Assembly: GCA_020852055.1 (NCBI GenBank)
Contig: JADZBP010000077.1
Location: 1 to 55,498 of the forward strand
Source of the DNA: Candidatus Latescibacterota bacterium
Lineage (GTDB): Bacteria; Latescibacterota; UBA2968; UBA8231
Reading direction: 5' to 3'
DNA length: 55,498 bases
This document shows positions 1 to 12,934 of the stretch, piece after piece. The translations under genes and the position numbers were made by a program. Below the pieces are notes generated by a model, which had not been told where the DNA came from, did not search any database, and saw only the letters and a program-made list of their open reading frames with translations. How positions within the stretch are numbered: the first letter of the stretch is position 1; the number at the start of each line of letters is the position of its first letter.

Positions 1-603
<603 letters not shown>

Positions 604-713
604 AGCATGCGGAATCTTCGGATTCTGCCATCTCCCAGGTCATCCTCTCTGATTCATACCTCTATGCACGTTATTTGATTTTCACGGTTTCAGTCAGAGT
701 GCGTTAAGCGCTC

Positions 714-790
<77 letters not shown>

Positions 791-802
791 TTATTAGGCT
801 TC

Positions 803-815
803 TGATCTTTGACAA
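803..815 (+). promoter_or_regulatory. boxA-like rRNA antitermination site
   Basis: The sequence TGATCTTTGACAA closely resembles the boxA of bacterial rRNA operons (E. coli TGCTCTTTAACAA), which recruits NusB/S10 to the RNA polymerase. It lies in the expected place, between the spacer tRNA and 23S. The call rests on similarity and position only. Confidence 0.55.
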
Positions 816-816
816 T

Positions 817-900
817 CGAATATAGATCTGCCACTGAAGATACTGCCTAGTGTATTTGAGTCTCTTCGATACAGAAGCATAGAGTATCGTAGGTAGATTT
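817..900 (+). other. 23S precursor processing stem, 5' arm
   Basis: This stretch is nearly the reverse complement of 3922-4002, just downstream of 23S. Shared blocks, read against the reverse complement, are CGAATA-AGATCTG, ACTGAAGA, CCTAGT, TTGAGTCTCT and an inner TA-CGTAGG-AGATT block. The two arms would form a long, interrupted helix that loops out 23S, the usual RNase III substrate in rRNA maturation. Confidence 0.7.
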
Positions 901-903
901 TTC

Positions 904-3920
<3,017 letters not shown>

Positions 3921-3921
3921 A

Positions 3922-4002
3922 TCATAATCTTCCTACGGTATTTTGAGTTTCTCGGAGAGACTCAACTAGACTAGGTAGCTCTTCAGTACAGATCTGTATT
4001 CG
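3922..4002 (+). other. 23S precursor processing stem, 3' arm
   Basis: This is the partner arm of 817-900. Its outer half (3955-4002) and inner half (about 3922-3940) are complementary to the region directly upstream of 23S. It separates 23S from 5S and is therefore likely removed during maturation. Confidence 0.7.
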
Positions 4003-4013
4003 ATAACTTAATT

Positions 4014-4131
<118 letters not shown>

Positions 4132-4153
4132 TTTTAATTTTGCTTCACCCGGT

Positions 4154-4186
4154 GGACCCATCCTAATGGATGGGTCCTTTTTTTTT
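4154..4186 (+). terminator. rRNA operon intrinsic terminator
   Basis: A perfect 10-bp stem, GGACCCATCC / GGATGGGTCC with a TAAT loop, is followed at once by nine T residues (4178-4186). This is a textbook Rho-independent terminator. Confidence 0.95.
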
Positions 4187-4194
4187 GGTCTGTG

Positions 4195-4223
4195 TTGACA
4201 TGCACTAGGCATCGGTGTAACTT
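4195..4223 (+). promoter_or_regulatory. putative sigma70-type promoter for the EF-G-like gene
   Basis: A consensus -35 box TTGACA (4195-4200) is followed after 17 bp by TAACTT (4218-4223), preceded by TG. It lies right after the rRNA terminator and about 75 bp before the GTG start of the GTPase gene. The -10 match is weak. Confidence 0.5.
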
Positions 4224-4297
4224 AAGCCGCAATGCGCGCCTCTGGCGCGATGGTTCCCAATAACCTGCAGCGGTTTTGATTTTCGGAGGGGATACAC

Positions 4298-6361
4298 GTG
4301 GCGTATAACACCGCTCAAGTCAGAAATGTCGCTTTGACCGGCCACAGCGGAGCTGGTAAGACGGCGCTGGCCGAGGCCATGCTTTTCGCCGCCGGTCAGC
4401 TCAAACGATTGGGTCGGGTCGAAGATGGGACAACGGTTTCCGACTACACCAAGGAAGAGGTTGAGCGCAAGATTTCGTTGACGGCGACCGTGCTCAACTG
4501 TCAGTGGAACGGCCACCTGCTGAATATTCTCGATGCACCGGGCTATGCGGATTTTTTCGGCGAGACGCAGTCGGTATTGCGAGCAGTGGATGCCGCGGTG
4601 GTGGTGGTTGATGCACCGTCTGGGGCGCAGATCGGTACGGAACGTGCCTGGGGCTTGGCCCAGGAGGCCAAACTGCCCCGCCTGGTTTTTGCGAACAAGC
4701 TGGACCACACAGATCTGGATCTCGAAGAGTTGCAGGCGCAACTGAAGGACCGGTTGGGTCGGCAGGTGGTGCCGCTACAGTTGCCGGTGAATCCTGGACC
4801 TGGCTTCAACCAACTGATCGACCTGGTCCAGATGCGGTTGTTCACCTATGCCAACGGTGCCTCGGAGCAGGGAGCAGTACCCGCCCAGTTCGAGGCGCGG
4901 GCCAATGAACTTCACCAGCAATTGGTGGAGGCGGTTGCCGAGACCGACGAGATGCTAATGGAGAAGTATTTCAGCGAGGGCGAACTGACCCCGGAAGAAT
5001 TGGCTGCGGGGCTGAGTCGGGCGGTCGTGCAAGCGCAGTTGTTCCCTCTCTGTTTTGGCGACGCATACAACAGTGTAGGGGCCGACCGCCTGCTGGATAC
5101 CCTGGTGCAGTACTGCCCTTCACCTGAGGAGGCCGTCAGCTTGCAGGTCGTTCAGGACGGATCTGTCGTCCAGTTGGAGGCCAAGGCCGAGGCGCCACTG
5201 GTGGCCTTTGTCTTCAAGACCGTGGGTGAGCAGCACGTGGGTGAGTTGACCCTGTTGCGCCTTTTCGCCGGTCGGCTCAAGCCCGGGGACGAGGTGATCA
5301 ATTCCGCCAAAAATGCCACTGAGCGTATCGGTCAGATCTTTCAGCTAAACGGCCATGGCCGCACCGAGGTAACCGAGGCCAAGGCTGGCGATATCGTGGC
5401 ACTGGTGAAGCTGAAGGACACCCATACAGGGAACACCCTCTGTGGCAAAGGCAAAGCGGTGGTACTGCCGGTGGTTGGCTTTTCCGAGCCGCTTATTCGG
5501 GTGGCAGTTTCGGCCAAAGAGAAAGGCGGCGAGGATCGCCTGGCGCTAGGGATGGCTCGACTCCATGAGGAGGATCCGAGCTTCGTTTTCAGGTTCGACG
5601 GCGAGGTTCACCAGTCCCTGCTCCTGACCCAGGGAGATATCCACCTGAGCACGTTGCTCCAGCGACTCAAGGCGCGTTTTGGCGTTGAGGTCAATATCGA
5701 GGCCCCCAAGATCCCCTACCGGGAAACTATCAAGGGCAGGGCCGAAGGCCACTATCGCCACAAAAAGCAGAGTGGCGGGCGCGGGCAGTTTGGCGAGGTA
5801 TCCCTGCGCATCGCGCCCAAGGCTCGGGGAGAGGGTTTCGAGTTCATCGATGAAGTGGTGGGTGGGGCCATTCCCCACAACTTCATTCCGGCCGTCGAGA
5901 AGGGGTTGCTGGAGTCGTTGGGCGAGGGGCCGCTGTCGGCCTGTCAGGTGGTTGATGTCGCGGTGACGCTGTATGATGGCAAGTATCACGACGTCGATTC
6001 GGACGAAGTCTCCTTCAAAATCGCCGCGTCACTGGCGTTCAAAGACGCATTTCTCAAGGCCAAACCCATCCTGCTTGAGCCTATCTATAGCCTGAGTATC
6101 ACCGTGCCTGAAGAATATATGGGCGACGTGATGGGCGACCTTTCGGCGCGTCGCGGCCGCATCAGCGGTATGGACACCGAGGAGCATCACCAGATCATCC
6201 ACGCCGAGGCCCCTCTGGCCGAGATCGACCGCTATGCCACCGCCCTGCGCTCGATGACCCAGGGCCGAGGAATGCACGCCCAGAAGTTCGAGCGTTACGA
6301 GGAAGTGCCTGCGGCCATCGTCGATCGCGTCCTGGCGGAGACCAAACGCCCGGCCGCCTGA
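4298..6361 (+). CDS. elongation factor G-like translational GTPase (EF-G2 class)
   Basis: This 687-residue protein has the EF-G domain layout: GTP-binding domain, beta-barrel domain II, and the C-terminal ribosome-contacting domains III-V. The P-loop GHSGAGKT is at residues 15-22 and the G4 motif NKLD at 133-136. The G3 motif reads DAPGY (79-83) rather than the DTPGH of canonical EF-G and EF-Tu, so the histidine that normally promotes GTP hydrolysis is tyrosine. The G2 region (ERKISLTA) is also diverged. These traits fit the EF-G-like second paralogue rather than the main translocase, and there is no rpsL/rpsG/tuf context. The start is GTG with GGAGGGG just upstream. An imperfect terminator follows. 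The exact role of the family is not settled; ribosome translocation, recycling or regulation are possible. Confidence 0.88.
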   Translation: MAYNTAQVRNVALTGHSGAGKTALAEAMLFAAGQLKRLGRVEDGTTVSDYTKEEVERKISLTATVLNCQWNGHLLNILDAPGYADFFGETQSVLRAVDAAVVVVDAPSGAQIGTERAWGLAQEAKLPRLVFANKLDHTDLDLEELQAQLKDRLGRQVVPLQLPVNPGPGFNQLIDLVQMRLFTYANGASEQGAVPAQFEARANELHQQLVEAVAETDEMLMEKYFSEGELTPEELAAGLSRAVVQAQLFPLCFGDAYNSVGADRLLDTLVQYCPSPEEAVSLQVVQDGSVVQLEAKAEAPLVAFVFKTVGEQHVGELTLLRLFAGRLKPGDEVINSAKNATERIGQIFQLNGHGRTEVTEAKAGDIVALVKLKDTHTGNTLCGKGKAVVLPVVGFSEPLIRVAVSAKEKGGEDRLALGMARLHEEDPSFVFRFDGEVHQSLLLTQGDIHLSTLLQRLKARFGVEVNIEAPKIPYRETIKGRAEGHYRHKKQSGGRGQFGEVSLRIAPKARGEGFEFIDEVVGGAIPHNFIPAVEKGLLESLGEGPLSACQVVDVAVTLYDGKYHDVDSDEVSFKIAASLAFKDAFLKAKPILLEPIYSLSITVPEEYMGDVMGDLSARRGRISGMDTEEHHQIIHAEAPLAEIDRYATALRSMTQGRGMHAQKFERYEEVPAAIVDRVLAETKRPAA

Positions 6362-6383
6362 TCCACCGGACCGCGCAACACCT

Positions 6384-6423
6384 GGGAGCGCCCTCGCCGA
6401 CGCGGGGGGGCTCCTCTTTTTTT
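6384..6423 (+). terminator. terminator after the EF-G-like gene
   Basis: GGGAGCGCCC and GGGGGGGCTCC form an imperfect GC-rich hairpin with a roughly 10-nt loop, followed by a run of seven T residues (6417-6423). Confidence 0.75.
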
Positions 6424-6460
6424 CGGGTGTTTCTCCAGGCACAGCGCGGCGGCGCTTCTC

Positions 6461-6489
6461 TTGCCTTGGCCCTGGAATTGTGATACATT
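6461..6489 (+). promoter_or_regulatory. possible promoter of the yebC-ruv operon
   Basis: TTGCCT (6461-6466) and TACATT (6484-6489) are separated by 17 bp, each matching the sigma70 consensus at four of six positions. The site lies between the upstream terminator and the yebC start at 6540. Confidence 0.35.
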
Positions 6490-6539
6490 TTCATAGATTT
6501 TCCCCAAATTTACCGCGTCGCGCAGGGAGAGTACCAGAT

Positions 6540-7292
6540 ATGTCAGGCCACTCCAAATGGAGTACGATCAAGAGGAAAAAAGGGGCCAAGGATGCGGAGC
6601 GGGGCAAGCTCTTCACCAAGCTGATCAAGGAAATCACCGTGGCGGCCCGCAGCGGTGGCGATGAGTCGGGGAACTCCCGGTTGCGCACCGCGATCCTGAA
6701 CGCCAGGTCTGCGAATATGCCCAACGCCACTATCGAACGGGCGGTCCGCAGAGGCACGGGTGAGGAGCCAGGGGTGGTTTACGAGGAGGTGCTCTACGAG
6801 GGCTACGGGCCAGGTGGCGTGGCGGTCATCGTCGAGGGACTCACCGACAACAAGAACCGCACGGTATCCGACGTTCGCCACATCTTCAGCAAGTACAACG
6901 GCAACCTGGCGGAGAAGGGGTCGGTGGCCTGGATGTTCGCCCAGAAAGGGGTCATCGAGGTCGACAAGAATGCCATCGGCGAGGACGATCTGATGCTGCT
7001 GGTGCTCGACGCCGGGGCCGAGGATATACAGGACGGGGGCGAGGTCCACGAGATCGTGTCCCCGCTGCCGAGTTTCGAGGCAGTGAAACAAGCCCTCGAG
7101 GAAAAGCAGGTCGCCAGCAACCAGGCCTCGCTGGCCTGGCTGCCGCAGAACATGCTGGCGGTGGAATCGAAGGACGTGGAGTCCATCATCAATCTGCTTG
7201 AAGCGCTCGAGGAGAACGACGACGTGCAGAAGGTGTACTCCAATTTCGATATGCCGGATGAGGATCTGCAGAAACTGCTGGAATCGGCCTGA
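6540..7292 (+). CDS. yebC: YebC/PmpR family regulatory protein
   Basis: The protein opens with the family signature MSGHSKWSTIKRKKGAKDAERGK and is 250 residues long, the normal YebC length. Conserved YEGYGPGGVAV and NRTVSDVRH segments follow, about residues 75-105. The family was described as DNA-binding transcription regulators, and some members act on translation of difficult peptide stretches. I chose the ATG at 6540 because it gives the conserved N terminus and has an AGGGAG site about 10 bp upstream; a longer in-frame start at 6480 would add 20 unrelated residues and overlap the likely promoter. It stands just upstream of ruvCAB, its common neighbour in many bacteria. Confidence 0.95.
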   Translation: MSGHSKWSTIKRKKGAKDAERGKLFTKLIKEITVAARSGGDESGNSRLRTAILNARSANMPNATIERAVRRGTGEEPGVVYEEVLYEGYGPGGVAVIVEGLTDNKNRTVSDVRHIFSKYNGNLAEKGSVAWMFAQKGVIEVDKNAIGEDDLMLLVLDAGAEDIQDGGEVHEIVSPLPSFEAVKQALEEKQVASNQASLAWLPQNMLAVESKDVESIINLLEALEENDDVQKVYSNFDMPDEDLQKLLESA

Positions 7293-7331
7293 CCCACCCC
7301 CTGGTTTCTTTCTCCAGCTCTATGGAGCGCT

Positions 7332-7877
7332 TTGATCGTTCTCGGCATCGATCCCAGCAGCACCAGTACCGGCTATGGACTGATTGAGGAGGTGCGGCAG
7401 CGCCAGTACCGCTATCTGGACTGCGGCTGCATACGCCCCGGCGCCGGCTTGGCCTTTGAGGACAGGCTGGTTTTTATTTATGACCAGTTGGTCCAACTCC
7501 TGACCCAATGTACCCCTGATGCGGTGGCGGTGGAGAGTACCTTTTTCGGCAAGGATGCCGATGCTGCCGCCAAGCTGGGCCAGGCCCGCGGGGTGATCCT
7601 GCTGGCGGCCCGCAAGGCCGGCCATCCGGTGGCCCATTATCCGCCGGCCGAGGTGAAGAAGGCGGTGGTTGGGCATGGGCGGGCCACCAAGGAACAGGTG
7701 CGTTTCATGGTTTGCCGCCTGCTGGCGCTCAAGGAATTGCCCCGGCCCCTCGATGCCTCGGATGCGTTGGCTATCGCCCTGTGCCACTGTTTCCAGCCGG
7801 GGCGCCACCTGCCGCCGCCATCGACACGGCGCCGGCCCGAGGTGGAAGCCCTCTTGCAACGGGTAGTCAAACGATGA
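7332..7877 (+). CDS. ruvC: crossover junction endodeoxyribonuclease RuvC
   Basis: RuvC resolves Holliday junctions by paired nicking within the RuvABC complex. The four acidic catalytic residues are visible at the expected places: D7 in IDPSS, E68 in VAVEST, and D141 and D144 in LDASDA. The length is 181 residues, slightly above the E. coli protein. The start is TTG at 7332 with GGAG four bases upstream; the nearby ATG at 7322 is out of frame. The stop overlaps the ruvA start in an ATGA, so the two are probably translationally coupled. Confidence 0.96.
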   Translation: MIVLGIDPSSTSTGYGLIEEVRQRQYRYLDCGCIRPGAGLAFEDRLVFIYDQLVQLLTQCTPDAVAVESTFFGKDADAAAKLGQARGVILLAARKAGHPVAHYPPAEVKKAVVGHGRATKEQVRFMVCRLLALKELPRPLDASDALAIALCHCFQPGRHLPPPSTRRRPEVEALLQRVVKR

Positions 7878-8461
7878 TCACGTACGTACGGGGCCGGTTG
7901 GTGGACAAGGCGCCGACCCGGGCGGTGGTGGAGGCCGGCGGGATCGGCTACGAGCTGGCCATCTCCCTGGCTACCTATGGGCAGTTGCCTGCCGCCGGGG
8001 CCGAGGTGCAACTCCTGACCCATCACCATGTGCGCGAAGACCGCCAGGATCTCTTCGGTTTTGCCGACGAGGCCGAGCGCGAGATGTTCCGCATGCTGAT
8101 CGGGGTTTCGGGCATCGGCCCGGTGCTGGCGCAGACCGTGCTTTCGGGCATGGCGGTGCGGGACTTGCAGGAGGCGATCTTCCACGAGCGGGTGCGGGAA
8201 CTGACCGGGATCAAGGGCATCGGCAAGAAGACCGCCGAGCGGGTGATCATCGAGTTGAAGGACAGGGTCCAGCTGGCTGGTGCGGCAGTGGCGCCCGGCG
8301 CTCCGGCGCCGCCCCGGGCGATAGAGGAAGCGGTGCTGGCCCTTAGCGCGCTGGGCATCACCTCGCTGGCAGCGCGCCAGGCCGTGCAGCGGGTGGTCGA
8401 GAAAGAAGGTTCGGATCTGAGTGTGCAGCAACTGATCAAGCGCGCCCTCCAGGAACGCTGA
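7874..8461 (+). CDS. ruvA: Holliday junction branch migration protein RuvA
   Basis: RuvA binds the four-way junction and loads the RuvB motor. The 195-residue protein starts [12 protein letters not shown], has an OB-fold N-terminal domain with [14 protein letters not shown] (about 57-70), two helix-hairpin-helix motifs ([10 protein letters not shown] and [10 protein letters not shown], about 78-87 and 113-122), and a C-terminal three-helix domain that contacts RuvB. The linker between the last two is rich in Ala/Pro/Gly. The ATG at 7874 overlaps the ruvC stop. An in-frame start at 7712 inside ruvC was rejected because it adds non-homologous sequence. Confidence 0.96.
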   Translation: MITYVRGRLVDKAPTRAVVEAGGIGYELAISLATYGQLPAAGAEVQLLTHHHVREDRQDLFGFADEAEREMFRMLIGVSGIGPVLAQTVLSGMAVRDLQEAIFHERVRELTGIKGIGKKTAERVIIELKDRVQLAGAAVAPGAPAPPRAIEEAVLALSALGITSLAARQAVQRVVEKEGSDLSVQQLIKRALQER

Positions 8462-8480
8462 AGCCCCGAGCAGGCCAAAG

Positions 8481-9500
8481 ATGGCAGCCCGAATCGTGGA
8501 ACCGCAGGCAGACGGAGAGGAGCGGGAGTTCGACCAGGCCCTGCGCCCCAGCTCGCTAGACGAGATGATGGGCCAGGCCAAGGTCAAGGAACAGCTGCGG
8601 ATCGGTATCGAGGCGGCCAAGCAGCGCGGCGAGGCCATGGATCACGTGTTGCTCTACGGGCCGCCGGGGTTGGGCAAGACTACCATCTCCTATGTGATTG
8701 CCCGCGAGTTGGGGGTGCAGATCCACCCAACCTCGGGGCCCTTGCTCGAAAGGCCGGGGGATCTGGTCGGGGTGCTCACCAACCTCGGGGCGCGGGACGT
8801 ACTTTTCATCGACGAGATCCACCGGGTCAATCGGGTGGTGGAGGAGTATCTCTACTCGGCGATGGAGGACTACCGCATCGACATCATGATCGATCAGGGG
8901 CCGCAGGCCCGTTCGGTGAACATCCCCCTCGAACCCTTCACCCTGGTAGGCGCCACCACCAGGCAGGGGTTGTTGACCTCACCCATGCGGGCGCGTTTCG
9001 GGATCACCGGGTACCTCGATTATTATACGGTGGAAGAACTGGCCCAGATCGTCAGGCGGGACGCCCGCCTGCTCAAGTTCCGGGTCGATGAACAGGGGGC
9101 TGCGGAGATCGCCCGGCGCTCGCGGGGCACGGCGCGATTGGCCAAACGCTGGTTGCGGCGGGTGCGCGACTACGCCCAGGTGGAGGGCGACGGCACCATC
9201 GACGCGCCGGTGGTGGGCAAGGCCCTCGACCTGCTCAACGTCGACGCCACCGGTCTGGACGAGATCGACATCAAGTTGCTGCGGGCGGTCATCGACAAGT
9301 TCAACGGTGGGCCGGTGGGCCTGAGCAATCTAGCGGCGGTGATCGGCGAGGACGAGGAAACCCTCGAAGAGGTCTACGAACCTTACCTGATCAAGGAGGG
9401 TTTCCTCAAGCGCACCCCCCGGGGGCGGCAGGCCATGGCGCGGGCGTACGAACACCTGGGAAAGGCGCTGCCCGAAGGGCCGCAGCTGAATCTGCTGTGA
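8481..9500 (+). CDS. ruvB: Holliday junction branch migration helicase RuvB
   Basis: RuvB is the hexameric AAA+ motor that drives branch migration. The 339-residue sequence contains Walker A GPPGLGKT (60-67), Walker B DEIH (111-114), sensor 1 GATTR (157-161), an arginine-finger region and the C-terminal winged helix ending with [15 protein letters not shown]. It follows ruvA by 19 bp, and its last codons overlap the GTG of tsaB by four bases. Length and motif spacing are normal. Confidence 0.97.
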   Translation: MAARIVEPQADGEEREFDQALRPSSLDEMMGQAKVKEQLRIGIEAAKQRGEAMDHVLLYGPPGLGKTTISYVIARELGVQIHPTSGPLLERPGDLVGVLTNLGARDVLFIDEIHRVNRVVEEYLYSAMEDYRIDIMIDQGPQARSVNIPLEPFTLVGATTRQGLLTSPMRARFGITGYLDYYTVEELAQIVRRDARLLKFRVDEQGAAEIARRSRGTARLAKRWLRRVRDYAQVEGDGTIDAPVVGKALDLLNVDATGLDEIDIKLLRAVIDKFNGGPVGLSNLAAVIGEDEETLEEVYEPYLIKEGFLKRTPRGRQAMARAYEHLGKALPEGPQLNLL

Positions 9501-10174
9501 AGGGGCCGTTGGTTCTTGCTTTCGACACGGCCACCCCGGCCGGCAGTGTGGCTTTGGTGGACGGGGAGCGCACCCTGGTCAGCCGGTACTTCGACGTGGG
9601 GCTGCAGCACGGCCAGCGGCTTTTCCTCGAGGTGGAAGACGCCCTCAAGGTAGCCGCCTGCACCTTCGACCAGCTGAGCGCCATCGCCGTGACCATCGGC
9701 CCGGGTTCCTTCACCGGCCTGCGCTTGGGCCTGAGCGCGGCCAAAGGGTTCTGCCTGGCTCGCGACCTGCCCCTGGTGACCATCTCGACTCTGGAGGTGT
9801 TGGCCGCTCGCCTGCCCTTTGCGCTGTGCCCGGTCTGCCCCATGCTGGACGCACGCAAAGGCGAGGTATACACCGCTTTGTACGATACCAGCGCTGGCCG
9901 GCCCCGCCTGCTGGAGGGGCCGCGGGCCCTGGTTCCTCAGGCGCTGCTGGCGGAGCGGGCGGGTATTCCCACCCTTTTTACCGGGGATGGCGTGCTGGCC
10001 TACCAGGATCTGGTGGCGGCCTGTGCTCAGGCCCGGCAGGCGCCTTTCCCCTGTTCCCGGCCCGAGGCCGGGGCGCTGGCTTGGCTGGCCCTGGCCAGGC
10101 TCGAAGCCGGAGAGGTGGCGGACCTGGCGTCGGTGGAGCCCGAATACCTGCGCGGGCCGGGGGTTGGAGTCTGA
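9497..10174 (+). CDS. tsaB: tRNA threonylcarbamoyladenosine biosynthesis protein TsaB
   Basis: TsaB is the non-catalytic ASKHA partner of TsaD in the complex that makes t6A37 in ANN-decoding tRNAs. The sequence begins [15 protein letters not shown], followed by [21 protein letters not shown] (about 75-95) and [16 protein letters not shown] (about 113-128), all family hallmarks. It is 225 residues long, typical for TsaB. The start is GTG at 9497, overlapping the ruvB stop as GTGA. The rimI gene follows, the usual tsaB-rimI pairing. TsaD, TsaC and TsaE are not in the window. Confidence 0.93.
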   Translation: MKGPLVLAFDTATPAGSVALVDGERTLVSRYFDVGLQHGQRLFLEVEDALKVAACTFDQLSAIAVTIGPGSFTGLRLGLSAAKGFCLARDLPLVTISTLEVLAARLPFALCPVCPMLDARKGEVYTALYDTSAGRPRLLEGPRALVPQALLAERAGIPTLFTGDGVLAYQDLVAACAQARQAPFPCSRPEAGALAWLALARLEAGEVADLASVEPEYLRGPGVGV

Positions 10175-10190
10175 AACCGGGAGGCCGAGT

Positions 10191-10673
10191 ATGGGTTGTG
10201 CTGCCGCCATGGCCGAGGGCACTGCACTAGCGCCAACCCGGTTTGCCTTGCTGCAAGGGGAAGACCTGGGGGCGGTGAGGGCCATCGAGCAGATGTCCTT
10301 TGCCAATCCGTGGTCGGTGGAGGAACTGGGCTGGCTGGTGCAGGAGGAGGAGGGGCTCTGTTTGGGGGTATGGGTGGGAGACGAGTTGATCGGCTATGGC
10401 CTGGGTCAGGTGGCGGAGGGATGTTTCCATCTGGCCAGCCTGGCCACGGCTCCCGCCTGGCGCCGCCAGGGTTGGGGTGGGCGCCTGCTGCAGGAGTTGC
10501 TGGGTTGGGCCGGCCAGCGGGGCTGCCGAGCATGCCGGCTGGAGGTGCGGACCAGCAACCGGGCCGCCCTCAGCCTGTACCGCAATTGGGGCTTCAGGGA
10601 GGTGGGGCGATTGGAGCGATTTTATACCCGGCCGGTGGAAGACGGACTGGTCATGCATCGCGAGTTATCGTGA
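10191..10673 (+). CDS. rimI: ribosomal protein S18-alanine N-acetyltransferase RimI (GNAT family)
   Basis: This GNAT-fold enzyme transfers acetyl from acetyl-CoA to a protein N terminus, classically that of ribosomal protein S18. The acetyl-CoA loop [10 protein letters not shown] (about 93-102) and the RimI-type motif [19 protein letters not shown] (about 122-140) are clear. The protein is 160 residues from the ATG at 10191, which has GGGAGG six bases upstream; an internal Met at 10209 is possible and would remove six residues. The position right after tsaB supports RimI rather than another acetyltransferase. Confidence 0.88.
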   Translation: MGCAAAMAEGTALAPTRFALLQGEDLGAVRAIEQMSFANPWSVEELGWLVQEEEGLCLGVWVGDELIGYGLGQVAEGCFHLASLATAPAWRRQGWGGRLLQELLGWAGQRGCRACRLEVRTSNRAALSLYRNWGFREVGRLERFYTRPVEDGLVMHRELS

Positions 10674-10698
10674 TTGTCAACCCGGGCAGGAGGAGGCC

Positions 10699-11808
10699 AT
10701 GGCCGAAGTAGTCCTCAAGAGCGTGCGCAAGGTCTATGACAAAAACGTGGTGGCAGTGGATGGCGCCAACATCGAGATCAAGGACAAGGAGTTCGTGGTC
10801 CTGGTCGGGCCCTCCGGATGTGGCAAGTCCACCACCTTGCGGATGGTGGCCGGCTTGGAGGAGATCACCAGCGGTGAGATATATATCGACGGGGTGCTGG
10901 TCAATGACATCCCGCCCAAGGATCGGGATATCGCCATGGTCTTCCAGAACTACGCGCTCTACCCCCACATGACCGTGTACCAGAACATGGCCTTCGGCCT
11001 GAAGCTGCGCAAATACCCCAAGGAGGAGATCGACGCCCGGGTGCGCGAGGCGGCCGATATCCTCGGCATCCAGGAGTTGCTGGAGCGCAAGCCCAAGGCC
11101 CTTTCGGGCGGCCAGCGGCAGCGGGTGGCGGTGGGGCGGGCCATCGTGCGCAAACCCAAGGTCTTTCTCTTCGACGAGCCCCTGTCCAACCTCGACGCCA
11201 AGCTGCGGGTGCAGATGCGCACCGAGATCAGCAAGCTGCACTCGCGCCTGGGGGCGACGATGATCTACGTGACCCACGACCAGACCGAAGCCATGACCAT
11301 GGGCGACCGCATCGTGGTGATGAAGGACGGCCGCATCCACCAGATCGACACTCCGCTCAACCTGTACAACAACCCGGTGGACCAGTTCGTCGCCGGCTTC
11401 ATCGGCAGCCCGGCGATGAACTTCATTCCCGGCAGCCTGGTCAGGGACGGCGGCCTGGTTTTCGACGAAGGCAATGTGCGTATTCCCCTGCCGGCCAGCT
11501 ACGACCAGTGGCTGAGCCAGCACACCGGCAAAGAGGTGATTTTCGGCATCCGCCCGGAGGATATCCACGACCCGGCCACCCTGGGCGGCAGTATGAACAC
11601 GGTGCAGATCACCGCCCGCGTCGAGGTGGTGGAGCCCATGGGCAGCGAGGTGTTCCTCTATCTGACCACTGGCAAGACCTCATTTGTCGCCCGCGTCGAT
11701 CCCCTGCACATGCCGGTGGTCGATCAGGAAGTGAAGCTGGCCGTGGAGATCGAAAAGGCCCACTTCTTCGACAAGGACAGCGACACCAGCCTGGTCCATC
11801 GCAACTGA
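10699..11808 (+). CDS. ABC transporter ATP-binding protein, UgpC/MalK/MsmK type
   Basis: This 369-residue ATPase has Walker [10 protein letters not shown] (37-45), Q-loop [11 protein letters not shown] (about 83-93), signature LSGGQRQR (135-142), Walker B FLFDEP (156-161), D-loop and H193, followed by a C-terminal TOBE/OB regulatory region (about 240-369). That layout is typical of CUT1 sugar importers such as maltose and glycerol-3-phosphate systems. No permease or binding-protein gene of that class is adjacent: rimI precedes and holB follows. It may be a shared ATPase serving several sugar importers elsewhere, as MsmX/MsiK-type proteins do; this is inference. The ATG at 10699 has AGGAGG in ideal position. 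Confidence 0.93.
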   Translation: MAEVVLKSVRKVYDKNVVAVDGANIEIKDKEFVVLVGPSGCGKSTTLRMVAGLEEITSGEIYIDGVLVNDIPPKDRDIAMVFQNYALYPHMTVYQNMAFGLKLRKYPKEEIDARVREAADILGIQELLERKPKALSGGQRQRVAVGRAIVRKPKVFLFDEPLSNLDAKLRVQMRTEISKLHSRLGATMIYVTHDQTEAMTMGDRIVVMKDGRIHQIDTPLNLYNNPVDQFVAGFIGSPAMNFIPGSLVRDGGLVFDEGNVRIPLPASYDQWLSQHTGKEVIFGIRPEDIHDPATLGGSMNTVQITARVEVVEPMGSEVFLYLTTGKTSFVARVDPLHMPVVDQEVKLAVEIEKAHFFDKDSDTSLVHRN

Positions 11809-11830
11809 AGGCCCACTAGGGAGCCCCTCC

Positions 11831-12934
11831 TTGTCCTATGCGCGCATTTGCGGCCAAGACCGCGCCAAGGCCCTGACTTCTGCCTGGCTGCGGCACGGGC
11901 GCGTGCCGCACGCGGTGCTGGTGAGCGGCCCTCCCGGCATCGGCAAGCGCTTCCTGGCCCTCGAACTGGCCATGGCGCTGAATTGTCAGGCTGGGGGCGA
12001 GGTGGCCTGCGGGCGCTGTGTCCCCTGCCGCAAGATGGCCGAACTGGCCCACCCGGATCTGTGTGTTCTGCTGCCGCTAAAGAAAAAAGAGGAGGAGGAT
12101 CGCCAATCTCCTCCCTGGGACGAGGTATGGGCCGAAGTCAGGCCGCCTGCCCGGGAATACCTGGAGCAGGAGCTTTCGCTCACCCGCAGCCGCATCAATA
12201 TTCCCAAAAAACATCTGCTGGCCCTGCAGCGCGAACTGAGCTATGCGCCGGCAGAGGCGCCCTGGAAGGTGGCGCTGATCTTCGAAGCCGAGTGTATGCA
12301 CCCGGCCGGGGCCAACGCCTTGCTCAAGGTTATAGAGGAACCCCCCGGGCACGCCTGTTTCATCCTGGTCTCCTCGGCCCCGCAGCGCTTGCTGCCCACG
12401 GTGGTGTCGCGCTGCCAGCGCCTGCCCCTGCAGCGCCTGGGGCAGGATTTGTTGGCCGCCCAGTTGGAGCAGGAGGGGGTCGAGCCGCAGCGGGCCGGCG
12501 TGGCTGCCCGTCTTGGGGAGGGCAGTCTGCAGCGGGCCAGGCAGGTGGCTGCCGGCGAATTGGACGGCATCAGTGGGCAGGTAGAGCGGTTTTTGCAGGC
12601 CGGGGTCGAAGGTCAGGATGGAGTGTACTGGGAATTGGTGGACGAGTTGAGCACCGACCGGCTGCGGCTGGAGCAGTTCCTGTCCCTGAGCAGCCACTAT
12701 CTGCGCGACGTGTTTCTGCTCTCCTGCCAGCGGCCCGGTGATGTGGCGCGCACCGATCGGCTGGAACTCCTCCAGCAACTGCAGGCGAAGTTGCCGGTGG
12801 AACGGGTCGAGGAATTGGCGGTGGAACTCGATCGGGGTTTCCGCTGTCTGGGGCGCAATGTGCACGTTCCGCTGGTGCTGGCCGAACTGTGGCGGCAGTT
12901 GCGCCAGGGCAGTCAGGCAAAAGCCAGAGCATGA
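11831..12934 (+). CDS. holB: DNA polymerase III subunit delta prime
   Basis: The protein is a clamp-loader AAA+ subunit that helps load the sliding clamp. It has GPPGIGKR (33-40) at the P-loop position, a zinc module with C52, C60, C63 and C66, and the delta-prime segments ANALLKVIEEPP (about 160-171) and VVSRCQRLPL (about 194-203). The P-loop ends in Arg rather than Thr/Ser, so it may not bind ATP, as in other delta-prime subunits. A charged insert (KKKEEEDRQ) follows the zinc module. The start is TTG at 11831 with AGGGAG seven bases upstream. The stop overlaps the rsmA start as ATGA. Length is 367 residues. Confidence 0.88.
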   Translation: MSYARICGQDRAKALTSAWLRHGRVPHAVLVSGPPGIGKRFLALELAMALNCQAGGEVACGRCVPCRKMAELAHPDLCVLLPLKKKEEEDRQSPPWDEVWAEVRPPAREYLEQELSLTRSRINIPKKHLLALQRELSYAPAEAPWKVALIFEAECMHPAGANALLKVIEEPPGHACFILVSSAPQRLLPTVVSRCQRLPLQRLGQDLLAAQLEQEGVEPQRAGVAARLGEGSLQRARQVAAGELDGISGQVERFLQAGVEGQDGVYWELVDELSTDRLRLEQFLSLSSHYLRDVFLLSCQRPGDVARTDRLELLQQLQAKLPVERVEELAVELDRGFRCLGRNVHVPLVLAELWRQLRQGSQAKARA

